Assembly (NCBI GenBank): GCA_021464525.1 | Contig: JADRCO010000433.1 | Location: 1-33,894 of the forward strand | From: Rhizophagus sp. LPA8_4_AMF | Taxonomy: Eukaryota; Glomeromycota; Glomeromycetes; Glomerales; Glomeraceae | DNA: 33,894 bases | Reading direction: 5' to 3' | Shown: positions 33,470 to 33,894 of the stretch, in pieces | Layout: every line of letters starts with the position of its first letter | Numbering within the stretch: the first letter of the stretch is position 1 | Notes under the pieces: generated by a model | Databases searched by the model: none | Told to the model about the DNA's origin: nothing | Seen by the model: the letters and a program-made list of their open reading frames with translations, nothing else | Position numbers and translations under genes: made by a program

Positions 33470-33894
33470 TAGTGCTCCGTACGGATCGAATCAGACCCGG
33501 GTTATTGACCTGACCTGAATTTTTAAATCGAATCGGGGTTGATCATTTTAATAACTTGTAACCCACATGACCTGACCCGTCAGGTTAGGGTTGTACTGTT
33601 GATTTGACCCAGGTTAACCTGGGTGACCCGGATGACGCATTTTTTTTCACTAATCTACGAGAAGAGAGAGTTTCTTTATCGCTATTGTTATTTTATACTT
33701 GTAAAAAACTAAATAAAATACAATGTCTGAGACTATTGATATTGTTGAACCAACAATTCAACTCGGAAAATGAAAAGTTTTATGTAGTGAGCTTTTTATT
33801 AAAAATCTCTTTGAGGAGAAAGAACTCCCACCAGAGCATAAAGATGCAAATACGCATTGTGTAGTCAGGTGTCTTAAATGTACACAAGAAAATA
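33470..33894 (+). mobile_element. Possible left end of a larger hAT element
   Basis: TAGTGCTCCGTACGGATCG at 33470 resembles the terminus of the MITE at 32185 (TAG-GCT--CG---CGGAT). Directly inside are many copies of a GACCTGACC / GGTTAACC / GACCCGG word family in both orientations (33494-33632), like the subterminal binding repeats of hAT transposons. About 250 bp in, a coding frame starts that looks like the N-terminus of a zinc-finger transposase. The element would run off the window, so the right end and target duplication cannot be checked. Confidence 0.4.
33723..33894 (+). CDS. Start of a truncated gene, BED-finger transposase-like (tentative), with an early stop
   Basis: From ATG 33723 one frame reads MSETIDIVEPTIQLGK, then a TGA at 33771-33773, and continues in the same frame to the window edge: FIKNLFEEKELPPEHKDANT, then HCVVRCLKCTQEN. 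The acidic MSE start and the C-x2-C pair at the edge resemble the N-terminus of Rhizophagus BED-type zinc-finger/hAT proteins, with the first zinc-binding pair just before the cut. The early TGA means this copy is either dead or spliced in a way I cannot see. A different zinc-finger family is possible. Confidence 0.35.

Noticed and set aside
33470-33652. A complete short MITE ending at CACTA 33652
   Set aside because: The flanks ATAGAAAC and ATCTACGA differ, and the right terminus does not match the left beyond TAGTG.
1-33894. tRNA, rRNA or CRISPR-like arrays
   Set aside because: No T-loop (GGTTCGAAT-type) with a matching acceptor stem, no rRNA stretch, and no regularly spaced identical repeats with unique spacers were seen.

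Overview
The window looks like nuclear DNA of an arbuscular mycorrhizal fungus (Glomeromycotina, Rhizophagus-type). The evidence is very AT-rich intergenic DNA, short GT-AG introns, and three gene families that are strongly expanded in that lineage as I know it: TKL-like protein kinases with an N-terminal Cys4 knuckle or a tandem pseudokinase, crinkler (CRN) effectors, and TPR-SET proteins. This assignment rests on family recognition, not on a database search.

Layout. 1-3.3 kb: two decayed coding fragments on the minus strand and a 192-bp MITE at 2945-3136 with a perfect 8-bp target duplication. 3.3-5.2 kb: a two-exon kinase-like gene (minus) with degenerate HRD and DFG motifs and one frame lesion, then the rotted C-terminal tail of a second copy. 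5.2-11.2 kb: mostly non-coding, with a fold-back element, a small MITE, a 27-bp minisatellite, long T tracts and fragments of a decayed coiled-coil gene. 11.2-13.06 kb: a crinkler pseudogene with about eight frame lesions. 13.6-15.2 kb: inverted-repeat elements, a hAT-like MITE with a word-repeat interior and two kinase relics on the plus strand. 16.26-18.85 kb: an intact nine-exon gene (minus) for a pseudokinase-kinase tandem protein, with a MITE about 145 bp upstream of its start. 19.7-20.3 kb: a purine-rich 30-bp minisatellite. 20.9-23.02 kb: an apparently active Cys4-kinase gene (minus) whose 3' end is partly duplicated just downstream. 23-28.7 kb: gene-poor, with one short relic. 28.74-31.06 kb: a TPR-SET pseudogene (plus). 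32.2-33.9 kb: another hAT-like MITE, and at the right edge what may be the left end of a larger hAT element running into the start of a zinc-finger (BED-like) transposase.

How it fits together. The window reads as a birth-and-death neighbourhood. There are two clean kinase genes, one lightly damaged kinase, three kinase relics, and heavily decayed effector and SET genes, with small non-autonomous transposons between them. The clean reading frames of the two kinase genes (nine exons summing to exactly 669 codons in one case) argue that lesions elsewhere are real decay and not poor sequence. The most notable items are the JAK-like pseudokinase-kinase tandem with a MITE in its promoter region, the HGH/DTG pseudokinase, and the set of TIR/TSD-supported MITEs whose interiors are built from short repeated words.
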